Position numbers and translations under genes: made by a program
Part shown: in pieces, positions 50,127 to 58,805 of the stretch
Layout of the letters: every line of letters starts with the position of its first letter
Position numbering within the stretch: the stretch's first letter is position 1
NCBI GenBank assembly: GCA_002412495.1
Contig: DHVE01000110.1
Location: forward strand, 1 to 64,000
Source of the DNA: Betaproteobacteria bacterium UBA5216
Lineage (GTDB): Bacteria > Pseudomonadota > Gammaproteobacteria > Burkholderiales > SG8-41
Length of the DNA: 64,000 bases
Direction of reading: 5' to 3'
The notes under the pieces: model-generated
What the model was told of the DNA's origin: nothing
The model's input: only the letters and a program-made list of their open reading frames with translations
Databases searched by the model: none

Positions 50127-50576
50127 ATGAATACCGACGAGATTCTAAATACCGCCCAACTTCGCGGCAAACAACTGGGCCTGCCCTACGCGGGCGCCCT
50201 AACGCCCAAAGAGGCTTACGAACTCATGCAACATCACGCCAAAGCCAAGCTCGTGGACGTGCGCACGCGGGCCGAATGGGATTGGGTTGGGCGCGTTCCC
50301 AATGCGATTGAAGTCGAGATCATGAGCTATCCAGGCAATCGCCCGAACGATGCATTCATCGCGGAACTCGAAAAGAAAGTGCCCAAAGACGCCCTCGTCA
50401 TGTTTCTGTGCCGCAGCGGCGGCCGCTCGCACAACGCCGCCGGTTATGCGACGCAAGCGGGCTTTACGCAGAGCTATAACGTGCTCGAAGGCTTTGAAGG
50501 TGATCGTGACGACAACGGTCAGCGTAACAAGCTTGGTGGATGGCGCGCGGCCGGCCTCCCGTGGGTTCAAGGCTAA
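50127..50576 (+). CDS. Rhodanese-like domain protein
   Basis: A 149-residue single-domain protein without a signal peptide. LTPKEAYELMQHHAKAKLVD and VRTRAEWDWVGRVPNAIEVE are the rhodanese N-terminal features. The active loop is FLCRSGGRSHNAAGYATQAG with the catalytic Cys in CRSGGRS. It would transfer sulfane sulfur to an acceptor. A short gap (42 nt) precedes a DJ-1/PfpI gene on the same strand, which suggests a small two-gene unit. Partners unknown. Confidence 0.9.
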   Translation: MNTDEILNTAQLRGKQLGLPYAGALTPKEAYELMQHHAKAKLVDVRTRAEWDWVGRVPNAIEVEIMSYPGNRPNDAFIAELEKKVPKDALVMFLCRSGGRSHNAAGYATQAGFTQSYNVLEGFEGDRDDNGQRNKLGGWRAAGLPWVQG

Positions 50577-50618
50577 TCGCAAGGTTAATTCCACGCGGCG
50601 ATTACGAGGATACCTTCC

Positions 50619-51185
50619 ATGAAAGCGGCAATGGTTGTTTTCGATAACATGACCACACTCGATTTCATAGGCTTTTACGACGCAATTACGCGCCTGAAAA
50701 CCATGAAAATCCGGGAAGACTTTTCATGGAATATCTGCGCATGCAGCCGCCAGGTAAGCGATGATCGCGGCTTGAAGATCAGTGCCGACACGGTGGGTGA
50801 ACCGCTTGCGGGCTACGATTTACTTTTTATTCCCGGCGGATTCGGCACTCGGCCGCTGCAACATGACCGGGTATTCGTGGACTGGATCGGCACCGCCCAA
50901 GATGCAACCCTCAAGACTTCGGTTTGCACTGGGGCCCTGCTACTCGGCGCAGCGGGATTTCTAAAAGGCAAACGCGCGACCACGCACCCCAGCGCCTACC
51001 AGGAGCTGGCGCCGTACTGCGCCGCCGTCTTGCAGCAGCGCATCGTCGATGAAGGGAATATAGTCACCGGGGGCGGCGTGAGCACCTCCATCGATCTCGG
51101 CTTGCATCTGATTGAACGGCTGGCCGGCGCGGACGCGCGCGCACGGATCGCCAAGCAGATGGATTATCCGTATCAGCATCGCTAA
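50619..51185 (+). CDS. DJ-1/PfpI family protein
   Basis: A 188-residue class I glutamine amidotransferase-like protein. VVFDNMTTLDFIGFYDAITR is at the N-terminus. The central GYDLLFIPGGFGTRPLQHD is followed by the nucleophile elbow SVCTGALLLGAAGFLKGKRA, with Cys in VCTGA and His in THPSA after it. The C-terminal IVTGGGVSTSIDLGLHLIER is typical. This subgroup includes isonitrile hydratase-like and protease/chaperone-like members; which one cannot be told. It follows the rhodanese gene by 42 nt. Confidence 0.88.
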   Translation: MKAAMVVFDNMTTLDFIGFYDAITRLKTMKIREDFSWNICACSRQVSDDRGLKISADTVGEPLAGYDLLFIPGGFGTRPLQHDRVFVDWIGTAQDATLKTSVCTGALLLGAAGFLKGKRATTHPSAYQELAPYCAAVLQQRIVDEGNIVTGGGVSTSIDLGLHLIERLAGADARARIAKQMDYPYQHR

Positions 51186-51280
51186 CTGGAATTCTCGTCT
51201 CTGACGCGGGCGGAAACCGAAGATATTGCGCGCAAGGGGCGAAGGGATCGGGAACGGAAGCCACCTTGGCGACCAGCCGT

Positions 51281-52492
51281 CTAGCCAATATAGTGCGTGT
51301 CCGTCGTATCGAGTTTGTCCGATTGCGGAATCGCCATCGCTATCAGCATCGCGGTGCCGATCGCGCCCGCCGCTGACACGAGTATCCAGGCCGGTGCCAT
51401 GGTTTCGGCCAGCGCGCCACCAAGCGCGAGACCCCCGCTAATTCCGCCGAGCAGGCAGGTGCCGCCCCAGGTAAAACATTCCGCCAGTTTTCCCGGCGGC
51501 GCGAGACGGGATAACAACAACGATTGCGTGGCGATCACGCTCGCCATCGGCGCGCCGGCGACAAAGTTCACCAGCATGAACAAATACACGTTGTTCACCG
51601 GGGCGACCAGCAACGATCCCGTTGCCATCAACCCCAGTGCTAGCAGGAACTGTTTGCGTAACGGCGACTTCCAGTGCCTAGAACCATAGGCGAATGCGCC
51701 CAGCGCGCTGCCGAGGCTCGCCAGCGCGAGCGCGATACCGGCAATGGCGGGCATGCCGCGCTGCGTGGCGTACGCCGTGACGCCGATCTCGAACAGTCCG
51801 AACGCCACTGAATAACCCATCGTCGCCACGAACAAGACCACCAGCCCAGGCTCGGCAAACACGCCCCAGCGGTTGCCGGTGCCGCGCGGGCGGATTTCCC
51901 AATCGCGTATCGCGGGCGTGCGCGCAAACCACAGGGTACCCGCACCCGCCGTCAGCGCGGCGAGCAGCACTGCGCCCTCGGGAATGCCCGCCGCAAGAAA
52001 TAGCGCCACCAGCGCGGGGCCAATCACAAACACTGATTCCACCAGCACCGAATCCACCGAATAAGCGGTTTGCAGCAGCGCCGCGTCAGTCAACACGCGG
52101 GGATACAGCGTGCGCATGCAGATGGTGACCGGCGGCAGCGCGGCGCCGGCCACATAGGCACACAAGGCGATGGCGAGCGCGTGCGCCCGCAGCATGACCA
52201 GCCCCACCAACGCGGCCAGCATCACCGGATAAACCAAGGCACACACCCGCAATACCGGCAGCGGCCCCGCGCGATCAATAATGCGCCCCACCATGGGCGC
52301 GACACTCGCCAGCCCCGCCACATAGAGCGCACTCGCGAGACCCGCAGTGACGAACGATCCGGACTTGTTTTGCACCAGCAGCAGTATCGCAAAACCGGCG
52401 ATGCCGATGGGTAGCCGGCCGGGTATCGACGCCACCATGGTGGCGCGTATCGCGGGCACGCGAAACAGCGCGCGATAGCGGTCCAGTAGCAT
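51281..52492 (-). CDS. MFS transporter
   Basis: A 403-residue membrane protein with about 12 hydrophobic spans (e.g. IGIAGFAILLLVQNKSG, FVTAGLASALYVAGLASVAP). The loop between spans 2 and 3 reads PMVGRIIDRAGPLPVLRVCA, a degenerate form of the MFS GxxxDRxGRR motif. Substrate is not evident; sugar/drug-exporter-like MFS proteins look similar. It follows uppP on the minus strand by 16 nt, so it is probably co-transcribed. Confidence 0.85.
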   Translation of the reverse strand: MLLDRYRALFRVPAIRATMVASIPGRLPIGIAGFAILLLVQNKSGSFVTAGLASALYVAGLASVAPMVGRIIDRAGPLPVLRVCALVYPVMLAALVGLVMLRAHALAIALCAYVAGAALPPVTICMRTLYPRVLTDAALLQTAYSVDSVLVESVFVIGPALVALFLAAGIPEGAVLLAALTAGAGTLWFARTPAIRDWEIRPRGTGNRWGVFAEPGLVVLFVATMGYSVAFGLFEIGVTAYATQRGMPAIAGIALALASLGSALGAFAYGSRHWKSPLRKQFLLALGLMATGSLLVAPVNNVYLFMLVNFVAGAPMASVIATQSLLLSRLAPPGKLAECFTWGGTCLLGGISGGLALGGALAETMAPAWILVSAAGAIGTAMLIAMAIPQSDKLDTTDTHYIG

Positions 52493-52508
52493 GTTGTTTA
52501 AGAACTTC

Positions 52509-53345
52509 TTACGAGGGCCACTGAATCACGCCCCAATGGCTGGTGGCGAGTATCACCAGACCAAACGCGATGCGGTACCACGCGAACACCGTGAAATCAT
52601 GTGTCGCGATGTAGCGCAGCAACCAGCGCACGCAGATAAACGCCGAGACAAACGCAGTCAACGAACCCACCGCGAAAAACCCGATATCGTCGGCGCTCAG
52701 TAATGCGCGATGCTTGATCAGGCTGTATCCGCCCGCGGCCATTAACGTAGGCACCGCCAGGAAAAACGAGAATTCAGTCGCCACCTTGCGCGACAGGCCG
52801 AACAGCATGCCGCCGATAATGGTGGCGCCGGAACGCGAGGTGCCGGGAATCAACGCGAAGGTTTGCGCAATGCCCACCTTGAGCGCGTCCTGCCAGGTCA
52901 TGTCATCCACGTTGACCACACGATCCACGCGCGCGAACTGCCCGGCGCCGGGTTTGCGTTCAACCCACAAGATAATCATGCCGCCAATAATGAAGGCGAG
53001 TGCCACCGGCACCGCGAAAAACAAATAGCTCTTGATCAGCGAGTTAAACAGCAGGCCCATCACGCCGGCGGGAATGAACGCAATAAGCAGATTGCGAATA
53101 AAGCGTTGCGCCAGCGGATCGCCGAACGCGCCCTGCGCCATGCGGAAAAAGCGCTGTCGGTATTCCCAGACGATGGCCAGCATCGCGCCAGTTTGAATGA
53201 CAATCTCGAATACCTTGGCTTTTTCACTGTGGTAGCCGAGCAAGTCGCCGGCGACTATTAAGTGCCCGGTACTGGAAATCGGCAGAAACTCGGTGAGGCC
53301 TTCAACGATGCCGAGGATGACCGCGATAAGATAGGATTCAGACAT
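52509..53345 (-). CDS. uppP: Undecaprenyl-diphosphatase UppP (BacA)
   Basis: A ~278-residue multi-span membrane phosphatase from the ATG at 53345 (MSESYLIAVILG). ILGIVEGLTEFLPISSTGHL is the hallmark EGLTEFLPxSSxGH (catalytic Glu and Ser), and FALIPGTSRSGATIIGGM is the second conserved loop with the Arg. It recycles undecaprenyl pyrophosphate for peptidoglycan and polysaccharide export and gives bacitracin tolerance. It precedes the MFS gene by 16 nt. Confidence 0.96.
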   Translation of the reverse strand: MSESYLIAVILGIVEGLTEFLPISSTGHLIVAGDLLGYHSEKAKVFEIVIQTGAMLAIVWEYRQRFFRMAQGAFGDPLAQRFIRNLLIAFIPAGVMGLLFNSLIKSYLFFAVPVALAFIIGGMIILWVERKPGAGQFARVDRVVNVDDMTWQDALKVGIAQTFALIPGTSRSGATIIGGMLFGLSRKVATEFSFFLAVPTLMAAGGYSLIKHRALLSADDIGFFAVGSLTAFVSAFICVRWLLRYIATHDFTVFAWYRIAFGLVILATSHWGVIQWPS

Positions 53346-53444
53346 GCGAAATGGGAATTTCCCGCATGGTACCACAGGGATTTCGCCGCCCAGGGAAATC
53401 CCGGCGGCACTTTACCATCGGCGAAGCACCGATAGTCAGTAGGT

Positions 53445-53846
53445 TTAGTAGACGGTGTCGGATGGCGGCGCCGCGCGCTTGCGCGAATTGCCTGATGACA
53501 TATCGCTCATGGCTTCGCGTATCGCCTGCTTCGCGGCCGATTCGAATGCCGAAAGCAAGGCGCCCATCAAAACCGTGCCGCGTGCCGCGACGTCGCGTTG
53601 AATCTGTTCGGCACGGCGTTTCATGGCCTCGGATTCACGCGCCTCTTCGCCGCGCGCCGCGGCCGCCATGGATTCGCGCAGGTGCTGAAACAACAGTGAC
53701 ACATCATCTTCGCGAATGATGCCCTTGAACAGGATTTCGGGATTGATTGCTTCGAATTTGTCAAAGGCATCGCGCTCCTGCGCGGCTACGGGCTGATGCA
53801 ACGCCAATCCCACGGCGGCCATACCCAGGCAATATCGTAGTTTCAT
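53445..53846 (-). CDS. Small exported protein of unknown function
   Basis: A 133-residue protein with a signal peptide (MKLRYCLGMAAVGLALHQPV, cut after VAAQ). The mature part is helical and charged (INPEILFKGIIREDDVSLLF, SAFESAAKQAIREAMSDMSS) with a basic, Pro-ended tail (RKRAAPPSDTVY). I recognise no domain. It lies alone on the minus strand between thiC and uppP, ~70-150 nt from both. It could be periplasmic. Confidence 0.65.
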   Translation of the reverse strand: MKLRYCLGMAAVGLALHQPVAAQERDAFDKFEAINPEILFKGIIREDDVSLLFQHLRESMAAAARGEEARESEAMKRRAEQIQRDVAARGTVLMGALLSAFESAAKQAIREAMSDMSSGNSRKRAAPPSDTVY

Positions 53847-53965
53847 GCGCGCACCTTCTCCGATTGTGCAGATGCCGGATTAACGCAACAAGCTCGCGCT
53901 GCGAGTACATCGCAGCGCAAACCAGTTGTAAAAGTTTGTGCCACCACGGTGGGCAGCACAAACAC

Positions 53966-53986
53966 AACCAATTGTTTTTATTGGTT
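53966..53986. terminator. Weak AT-rich hairpin downstream of thiC
   Basis: AACCAAT (53966-53972) pairs with ATTGGTT (53980-53986) over a 7-nt loop, 10 nt past the thiC stop. On the plus strand ATTTTT follows; on the minus strand GTGTTTGTG does. As a terminator for thiC it is weak. Confidence 0.35.
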
Positions 53987-53996
53987 ATTTTTACAA

Positions 53997-55868
53997 TTAA
54001 ACTTTGTGATAAACCTCGGCGCCCTTTTTCACGAATTCGATCGACTTTTGTTCCATGCCTTTGGCCAGCGCGTCTTTTTCGTCGAGGCCTTGCTTGGCCG
54101 CGTAGTCGCGCACGTCCTGGGTAATTTTCATCGAGCAAAAATGCGGTCCGCACATGGAACAAAAATGCGCGAGCTTGGCGCCGTCCTGCGGCAGGGTTTC
54201 GTCGTGAAATTCCTTGGCTTTGTCCGGATCGAGCCCGAGATTGAACTGGTCGTCCCAGCGGAATTCAAAGCGCGCTTTGGAGAGCGCGTTGTCGCGTATC
54301 TGTGCGCCGGGGTGACCCTTCGCCAGATCGGCGGCATGCGCAGCGACCTTGTACGCCATGATGCCGTCCTTAACATCGTTTTTGTCCGGCAAACCCAGAT
54401 GCTCTTTCGGCGTGACATAACACAGCATCGCCGTGCCGTACCAACCGATCATCGCCGCGCCGATGGCGCTGGTGATGTGATCGTAGCCGGGCGCGATGTC
54501 GGTGGTCAGCGGTCCCAAGGTGTAGAACGGCGCTTCGTGACACAGCTTCAGTTGCAGTTCCATGTTCTCCTTGATCATGTGCATGGGCACGTGGCCGGGG
54601 CCTTCAATCATGGTCTGCACGTCGTGCTTCCAGGCGATTTCTGTGAGTTCACCCAGCGTTTTGAGTTCGGCGAGTTGCGCTTCGTCGTTGGCGTCGTAAA
54701 TCGAGCCGGGACGCAGACCATCGCCGAGCGAGAACGCCACGTCATATTGCTTCAGCAGTTCGCAGATTTCCTCGAAATGGGTGTAGAGGAAACTTTCCTT
54801 GTGGTGTGCCAGGCACCACTTGGCCATGATCGAGCCGCCACGCGATACGATGCCGGTCATGCGCTTGGCGGTCATCGGGATATACGGCAGACGGACACCC
54901 GCGTGCACAGTGAAGTAATCCACACCCTGTTCACATTGTTCGATCAGCGTATCGCGATAGATTTCCCATGTGAGTTCTTCGGCTTTGCCATCGACTTTTT
55001 CCAGCGCCTGATAAATCGGCACCGTGCCGATGGGCACCGGCGAGTTGCGCATGATCCACTCGCGGGTTTCGTGTATGTGTTTGCCGGTGGACAAATCCAT
55101 CACGGTGTCTCCGCCCCAACGGATCGCCCAGGTCATTTTTTCGACTTCTTCCTGAATGCCGCTTGACAACGCCGAGTTGCCGATATTGGCGTTGATTTTC
55201 ACCAGGAAGTTGCGGCCGATGATCATCGGCTCGATTTCCGGATGGTTGATGTTCAGCGGAATAATCGCGCGGCCACGCGCCACTTCGTCGCGCACGAATT
55301 CAGGCGTAATCGCCTTGGGCATGTTCGCGCCGAAGTTGTGGCCGGGATGCTGCTTGGTAAGCAGTGCGATCAGGCCTTCGCATTTTTGATTTTCGCGAAT
55401 GGCAATGTATTCCATCTCCGGCGTAATGATGCCTTTGCGGGCGTAGTGCATTTGCGACACATTCATGCCGGCCTTGGCGCGGCGCGGCTGGCGGTGCAGG
55501 TTAAAACGCAGGCTCGCCAGTTTGGGATCGGCGAGGCGCTCTTTGCCGTATTGCGAAGACGGGCCGCTCATCAATTCGGTGTCGTTGCGCTCTTCGATCC
55601 ATTTTTGACGCAGCGGCGCGAGACCGGAACGGATGTCGATTTTGACGCTGGGATCGGTATACGGACCAGAGGTATCGTAGACAAAAATCGGCGGGTTTTT
55701 TTCATGGCCCATGCCCGCAGGCGTGTCCGACTGCGAAATCTCGCGCATCGGCACGCGGACATCCGGGCGCGAGCCTTCAATGTAAACCTTGCGCGAATTG
55801 GGCAGTGATTTCACCGCCGCTTCATCGACATGCGCGGTGGTGTTCAGAAATTGCGGATTGGCGTTCAT
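53997..55868 (-). CDS. thiC: Phosphomethylpyrimidine synthase
   Basis: A 623-residue radical-SAM-type enzyme that makes HMP-P from aminoimidazole ribotide. Features: NFLVKINANIGNSALSS, RAILHWGGDT-like block (MTWAIRWGGDTVMDLSTG), GIVSRGGSIMAKWCLAHHK, DVAFSLGDGLRPGSIYDAND, EGPGHVPMHMIKENM, and the 4Fe-4S cysteines as CxxCxxxxC in FCSMCGPHFCSM at the C-terminus. AAGGAGCACTC precedes the ATG. The upstream TPP riboswitch closes the loop of feedback control by thiamine pyrophosphate. Confidence 0.97.
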   Translation of the reverse strand: MNANPQFLNTTAHVDEAAVKSLPNSRKVYIEGSRPDVRVPMREISQSDTPAGMGHEKNPPIFVYDTSGPYTDPSVKIDIRSGLAPLRQKWIEERNDTELMSGPSSQYGKERLADPKLASLRFNLHRQPRRAKAGMNVSQMHYARKGIITPEMEYIAIRENQKCEGLIALLTKQHPGHNFGANMPKAITPEFVRDEVARGRAIIPLNINHPEIEPMIIGRNFLVKINANIGNSALSSGIQEEVEKMTWAIRWGGDTVMDLSTGKHIHETREWIMRNSPVPIGTVPIYQALEKVDGKAEELTWEIYRDTLIEQCEQGVDYFTVHAGVRLPYIPMTAKRMTGIVSRGGSIMAKWCLAHHKESFLYTHFEEICELLKQYDVAFSLGDGLRPGSIYDANDEAQLAELKTLGELTEIAWKHDVQTMIEGPGHVPMHMIKENMELQLKLCHEAPFYTLGPLTTDIAPGYDHITSAIGAAMIGWYGTAMLCYVTPKEHLGLPDKNDVKDGIMAYKVAAHAADLAKGHPGAQIRDNALSKARFEFRWDDQFNLGLDPDKAKEFHDETLPQDGAKLAHFCSMCGPHFCSMKITQDVRDYAAKQGLDEKDALAKGMEQKSIEFVKKGAEVYHKV

Positions 55869-55937
55869 GAGTGCTCCTTAACTTTTGATAAGCGGCGGGG
55901 AGCAAGGTGGCGGCAGCGAAAAAACCGGAGACCGCAC

Positions 55938-56018
55938 CACGCTTCCCTACGGCGGCATTACCCGCATCAGGTTCCGAGGGTCTTTCTCACCCCGACAGTG
56001 CTATCCGGGGACCCCTAA
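55938..56018 (-). promoter_or_regulatory. TPP riboswitch (THI element) upstream of thiC
   Basis: On the minus strand GGGGTCCCCGG, then GGGGTGAGAAAGACCC (the CUGAGA-like core), then ACCTGATGCGGGTAATGCCG and CGTAGGGAAGCG. These are the conserved THI-box blocks in order. It lies 70 nt ahead of the thiC start. Binding of thiamine pyrophosphate should reduce thiC expression; whether by sequestration of the ribosome site or termination is not clear. Confidence 0.92.
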
Positions 56019-56152
56019 CGTGTATGCTTACGCTAAAGGAATTGTGGGATAATTGCAAGGAATATCACGCAGCGCCTCCTTCCGAAACCTCGGAAAATAC
56101 GATTTATTTTCAATTAGTTACGTAACCTTACGCAACATTACGCAATCCAACT

Positions 56153-56812
56153 ATGAGCATGGACATCGAACGCGCGCGGTTTAACATGGTGGAGCAGCAA
56201 ATCCGCCCATGGGAAGTGCTCGATCCCAAGGTGCTTGATTTACTGTTGATGGTAAAGCGGGAAGATTACGTGCCTGACAATTACAAAGCGCTGGCGTTTG
56301 GCGATCTTGAAATCCCCATCGGGCACGGCGAGACCATGCTTTCGCCCAAACTCGAAGCGCGCATCTTGCAGGAACTCGGCGTCACTGCCGATGACCGCAT
56401 CCTTGAAGTCGGCACCGGCAGCGGCTACCTCACTGCCTTACTCGCCAGTCAGGGCGCGCATGTTTACAGCGTGGATATCGTTGATGAGTTTACTGTCAGC
56501 GCTGGCGCGCGACTGGCACGGCACGGCATACGCAATGTCACGCTCGAAACAGGTGACGCGGCGCGTGGCTGGGAAAGACACGGGCCCTACGATGTGATTG
56601 TACTAACGGGATCCACTCCCGTTTTGGCGGAATCGTTTCAACAAAGCCTGAATGCCGGTGGCCGATTGTTTGCCGTGGTGGGCGAGGCGCCCGCGATGGA
56701 AGCGCAACTCATGGCCTGTACGGCCGCGGGCTTTTACGGCACGACCGGCTTGTTTGAAACCGTGATTCCCCCGCTACGCAACGCCCCGCAACGAACACGG
56801 TTTGTGTTCTGA
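56153..56812 (+). CDS. pcm: Protein-L-isoaspartate O-methyltransferase
   Basis: A 219-residue class I SAM methyltransferase. VEQQIRPWEVLDPKVLDLLL, the Pcm substrate-loop region, is followed by GHGETMLSPKLEARILQELG, then the SAM motif ILEVGTGSGYLTALLASQGA and VYSVDIVDEF. Repair of isoaspartyl residues is the family role. The gene ends 1 nt before the tolC-like start, so the two are co-translated. This pcm-tolC arrangement is common in betaproteobacteria. Confidence 0.9.
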   Translation: MSMDIERARFNMVEQQIRPWEVLDPKVLDLLLMVKREDYVPDNYKALAFGDLEIPIGHGETMLSPKLEARILQELGVTADDRILEVGTGSGYLTALLASQGAHVYSVDIVDEFTVSAGARLARHGIRNVTLETGDAARGWERHGPYDVIVLTGSTPVLAESFQQSLNAGGRLFAVVGEAPAMEAQLMACTAAGFYGTTGLFETVIPPLRNAPQRTRFVF

Positions 56813-56813
56813 A

Positions 56814-58178
56814 ATGACACGCTCCACCATTCGCGTGTTAAAGCACAATTCGATACTGGTGGCGGTTGCGTTGGCGATCGGTGCTGGCGCAGGCGCGCCC
56901 GCCTTCGGCGCGGATTTGCTGGAAATCTTCCGTTTGGCAAAAAGCTCGGATGCCGTGTACGGCAGTGCGAGGGCCGCATGGGCCGCGGCGCAGGAAAAGC
57001 TGCCGCAGGGACGCAGCGGTTTGCTGCCCTCTGCGTCGATTTCAGCGTCGACCCAACACAACGACCGGAGCATCAATTTCCGCGATCCGGCAACCGTCGA
57101 CAACAACACGCGGTTTAACTCCAACGTGCTGTCGCTGTCGATCACGCAGCCGATCTTCCGACGGCAAAATACCGTCGTGTATGAACAGGCAAAGACACAG
57201 CTGGAACAAGCGGATGCCGTGCTCGCGTTGTCCGCGCAGGATTTGATCACTCGAGTATCGCAGGCGTATCTCGACGTGCTACTGGCGCAGGACAACGTTG
57301 CGCTGGCCGGCGCGCAGAAAACCGCTATTGCAGAGCAGCTCGCACAGGCCAAGATCAGCTTTGAAGTCGGCACCGCAACCATCACCGATACGCATGAAGC
57401 CCAAGCGCGTTACGATCTGTCGGTATCACAGGAAATCGCCGCGCGCAGTGACCTCGAAATCAAGACCCGCGCACTCGAACAGTTGATTGGCCGCGCGGCG
57501 CCCGGGTTGGCACCGTTGAGTCCGGCGCTCAAACTGCTGTCGCCCGAGCCCGCCGCCATGGACAAGTGGGTCGAAGAAGCGCGCAATAACAATCATCAGG
57601 TGCGCGCTGCGCAATCCGGCGCCACGCTGGCCACTCAGGAAGTCGAGCGTAACCGTGCCGGCCATTATCCGACGCTGGATGCTTTTGCGACCTGGAGTGA
57701 AAATCGCACTGGTGCGGGCACGTTTGGCGGCGCAGGCAACGACATCAACAACAAGATTATCGGCCTGCAACTCGCCGTGCCGATTTACCAGGGCGGACTG
57801 GTCAGTTCGCGCGTGCGCGAGGCCATGGCCAATGAAGACAAGGCGCGCCAAGATCTTGAAAATGCGCGCCGCACTGCCGAACTCAATGCGCGGCAAAACT
57901 ACCTCGGCGTGACCAGCGGCATCGCGCAGGTCAAGGCGCTTGAAGCGGCGCTCACGTCGTCGCAAAGCGCGTTGGATTCCTCAAGGCTGGGCCGCGAAGT
58001 CGGCGTGCGCACGCAGGTGGATGTGCTGAACGCGCAACAACAGCTTTTCTCGGCGCGGCGTGACCTCGCGCAAGCCAAATACAATTACATTCTTTCCACG
58101 TTGCGGCTCAAGGCGGCCGTGGGGCGGCTTGCCGAGGAAGACCTCGCAGGGGTCAGCGCCTGGTTGGAACGCAAATAA
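56814..58178 (+). CDS. tolC: TolC family outer-membrane efflux protein
   Basis: About 454 residues from the ATG at 56814, one nt after the pcm stop. The signal peptide has hydrophobic SILVAVALAIGAGAGAPAFG and is cut near GADLLEIF. Then there are two structural repeats of long helices, e.g. AKSSDAVYGSARAAWAAAQE and VRAAQSGATLATQEVERNRA, with the hinge strands LLPSASISASTQHNDRSINF and AVPIYQGGLVSSRVREAM. The outer-membrane channel partners tripartite efflux or type I secretion systems; no pump gene is adjacent. Confidence 0.93.
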   Translation: MTRSTIRVLKHNSILVAVALAIGAGAGAPAFGADLLEIFRLAKSSDAVYGSARAAWAAAQEKLPQGRSGLLPSASISASTQHNDRSINFRDPATVDNNTRFNSNVLSLSITQPIFRRQNTVVYEQAKTQLEQADAVLALSAQDLITRVSQAYLDVLLAQDNVALAGAQKTAIAEQLAQAKISFEVGTATITDTHEAQARYDLSVSQEIAARSDLEIKTRALEQLIGRAAPGLAPLSPALKLLSPEPAAMDKWVEEARNNNHQVRAAQSGATLATQEVERNRAGHYPTLDAFATWSENRTGAGTFGGAGNDINNKIIGLQLAVPIYQGGLVSSRVREAMANEDKARQDLENARRTAELNARQNYLGVTSGIAQVKALEAALTSSQSALDSSRLGREVGVRTQVDVLNAQQQLFSARRDLAQAKYNYILSTLRLKAAVGRLAEEDLAGVSAWLERK

Positions 58179-58190
58179 CTTTTGTTCGGC

Positions 58191-58805
58191 ATGACCGGCG
58201 AATCCGACCGGCAGTCGCTTTCCTCGGCAAAGAAAGAGCTACGCCAGGAAATGTTTCGGCAGCGCGATGCGTTGGAAAGCGCAACTCGCGTTTTTGCCAG
58301 TTCTCGCATTACCGACCAGATTCTTGCGCTCGATAGTTTTGTACGCGCGCACCGCGTGCTGGCCCATGCTGGCCTATGCCAGCATGGGCAGCGAATTTGA
58401 TACCAGCCGCCTGCTTTCGAATGTACTGACGCACAAGAAGCTCGCACTACCCCGGGTGGATCGGGCTACACGCAGCCTGCAGCTGTTTTGGGTCAACGAT
58501 CTGGAAACCGATTTGCAGCCCGGCGTTTGGGGTATACGGGAACCCCAGCCGGATCGGTGCGCGGCCGCCTGGATGAAATCGATCTGATACTGGCGCCGGG
58601 CGTGGGATTTACCCGGTGCGGCGAACGGCTGGGTTACGGCGGCGGATATTACGATCGGTTGCTGGTGACGCTGACACGTTTTGCAAAACGGCCCTTGGTG
58701 ATAGCGGGAGCTTTTGATGTTCAAATCGCCGCCGTGGTGCCAATGGGTGCGACCGATATGCCAGTGGACAACATAGTCACCGAAAGCGGAGTTTACCCGC
58801 GCTAA
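58191..58805 (+). pseudogene. 5-formyltetrahydrofolate cyclo-ligase, frame-disrupted
   Basis: The gene would start at the ATG at 58191 (LSSAKKELRQEMFRQRDALE). Frame 1 ends in a stop at 58398-58400. At 58357-58376 a 10-bp unit, TGCTGGCCCA, is duplicated (second copy TGCTGGCCTA); removing one copy restores the family sequence LAYASMGSEFDTSRLL. Near 58560-58570 a second, opposite shift returns to the first frame and gives LDEIDLILAPGVGFTRCGERLGYGGGYYDR, the family C-terminus with the ATP/Mg site. The product is therefore cut off early unless the shifts are assembly errors. The enzyme normally converts 5-formyl-THF to methenyl-THF. Confidence 0.8.
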
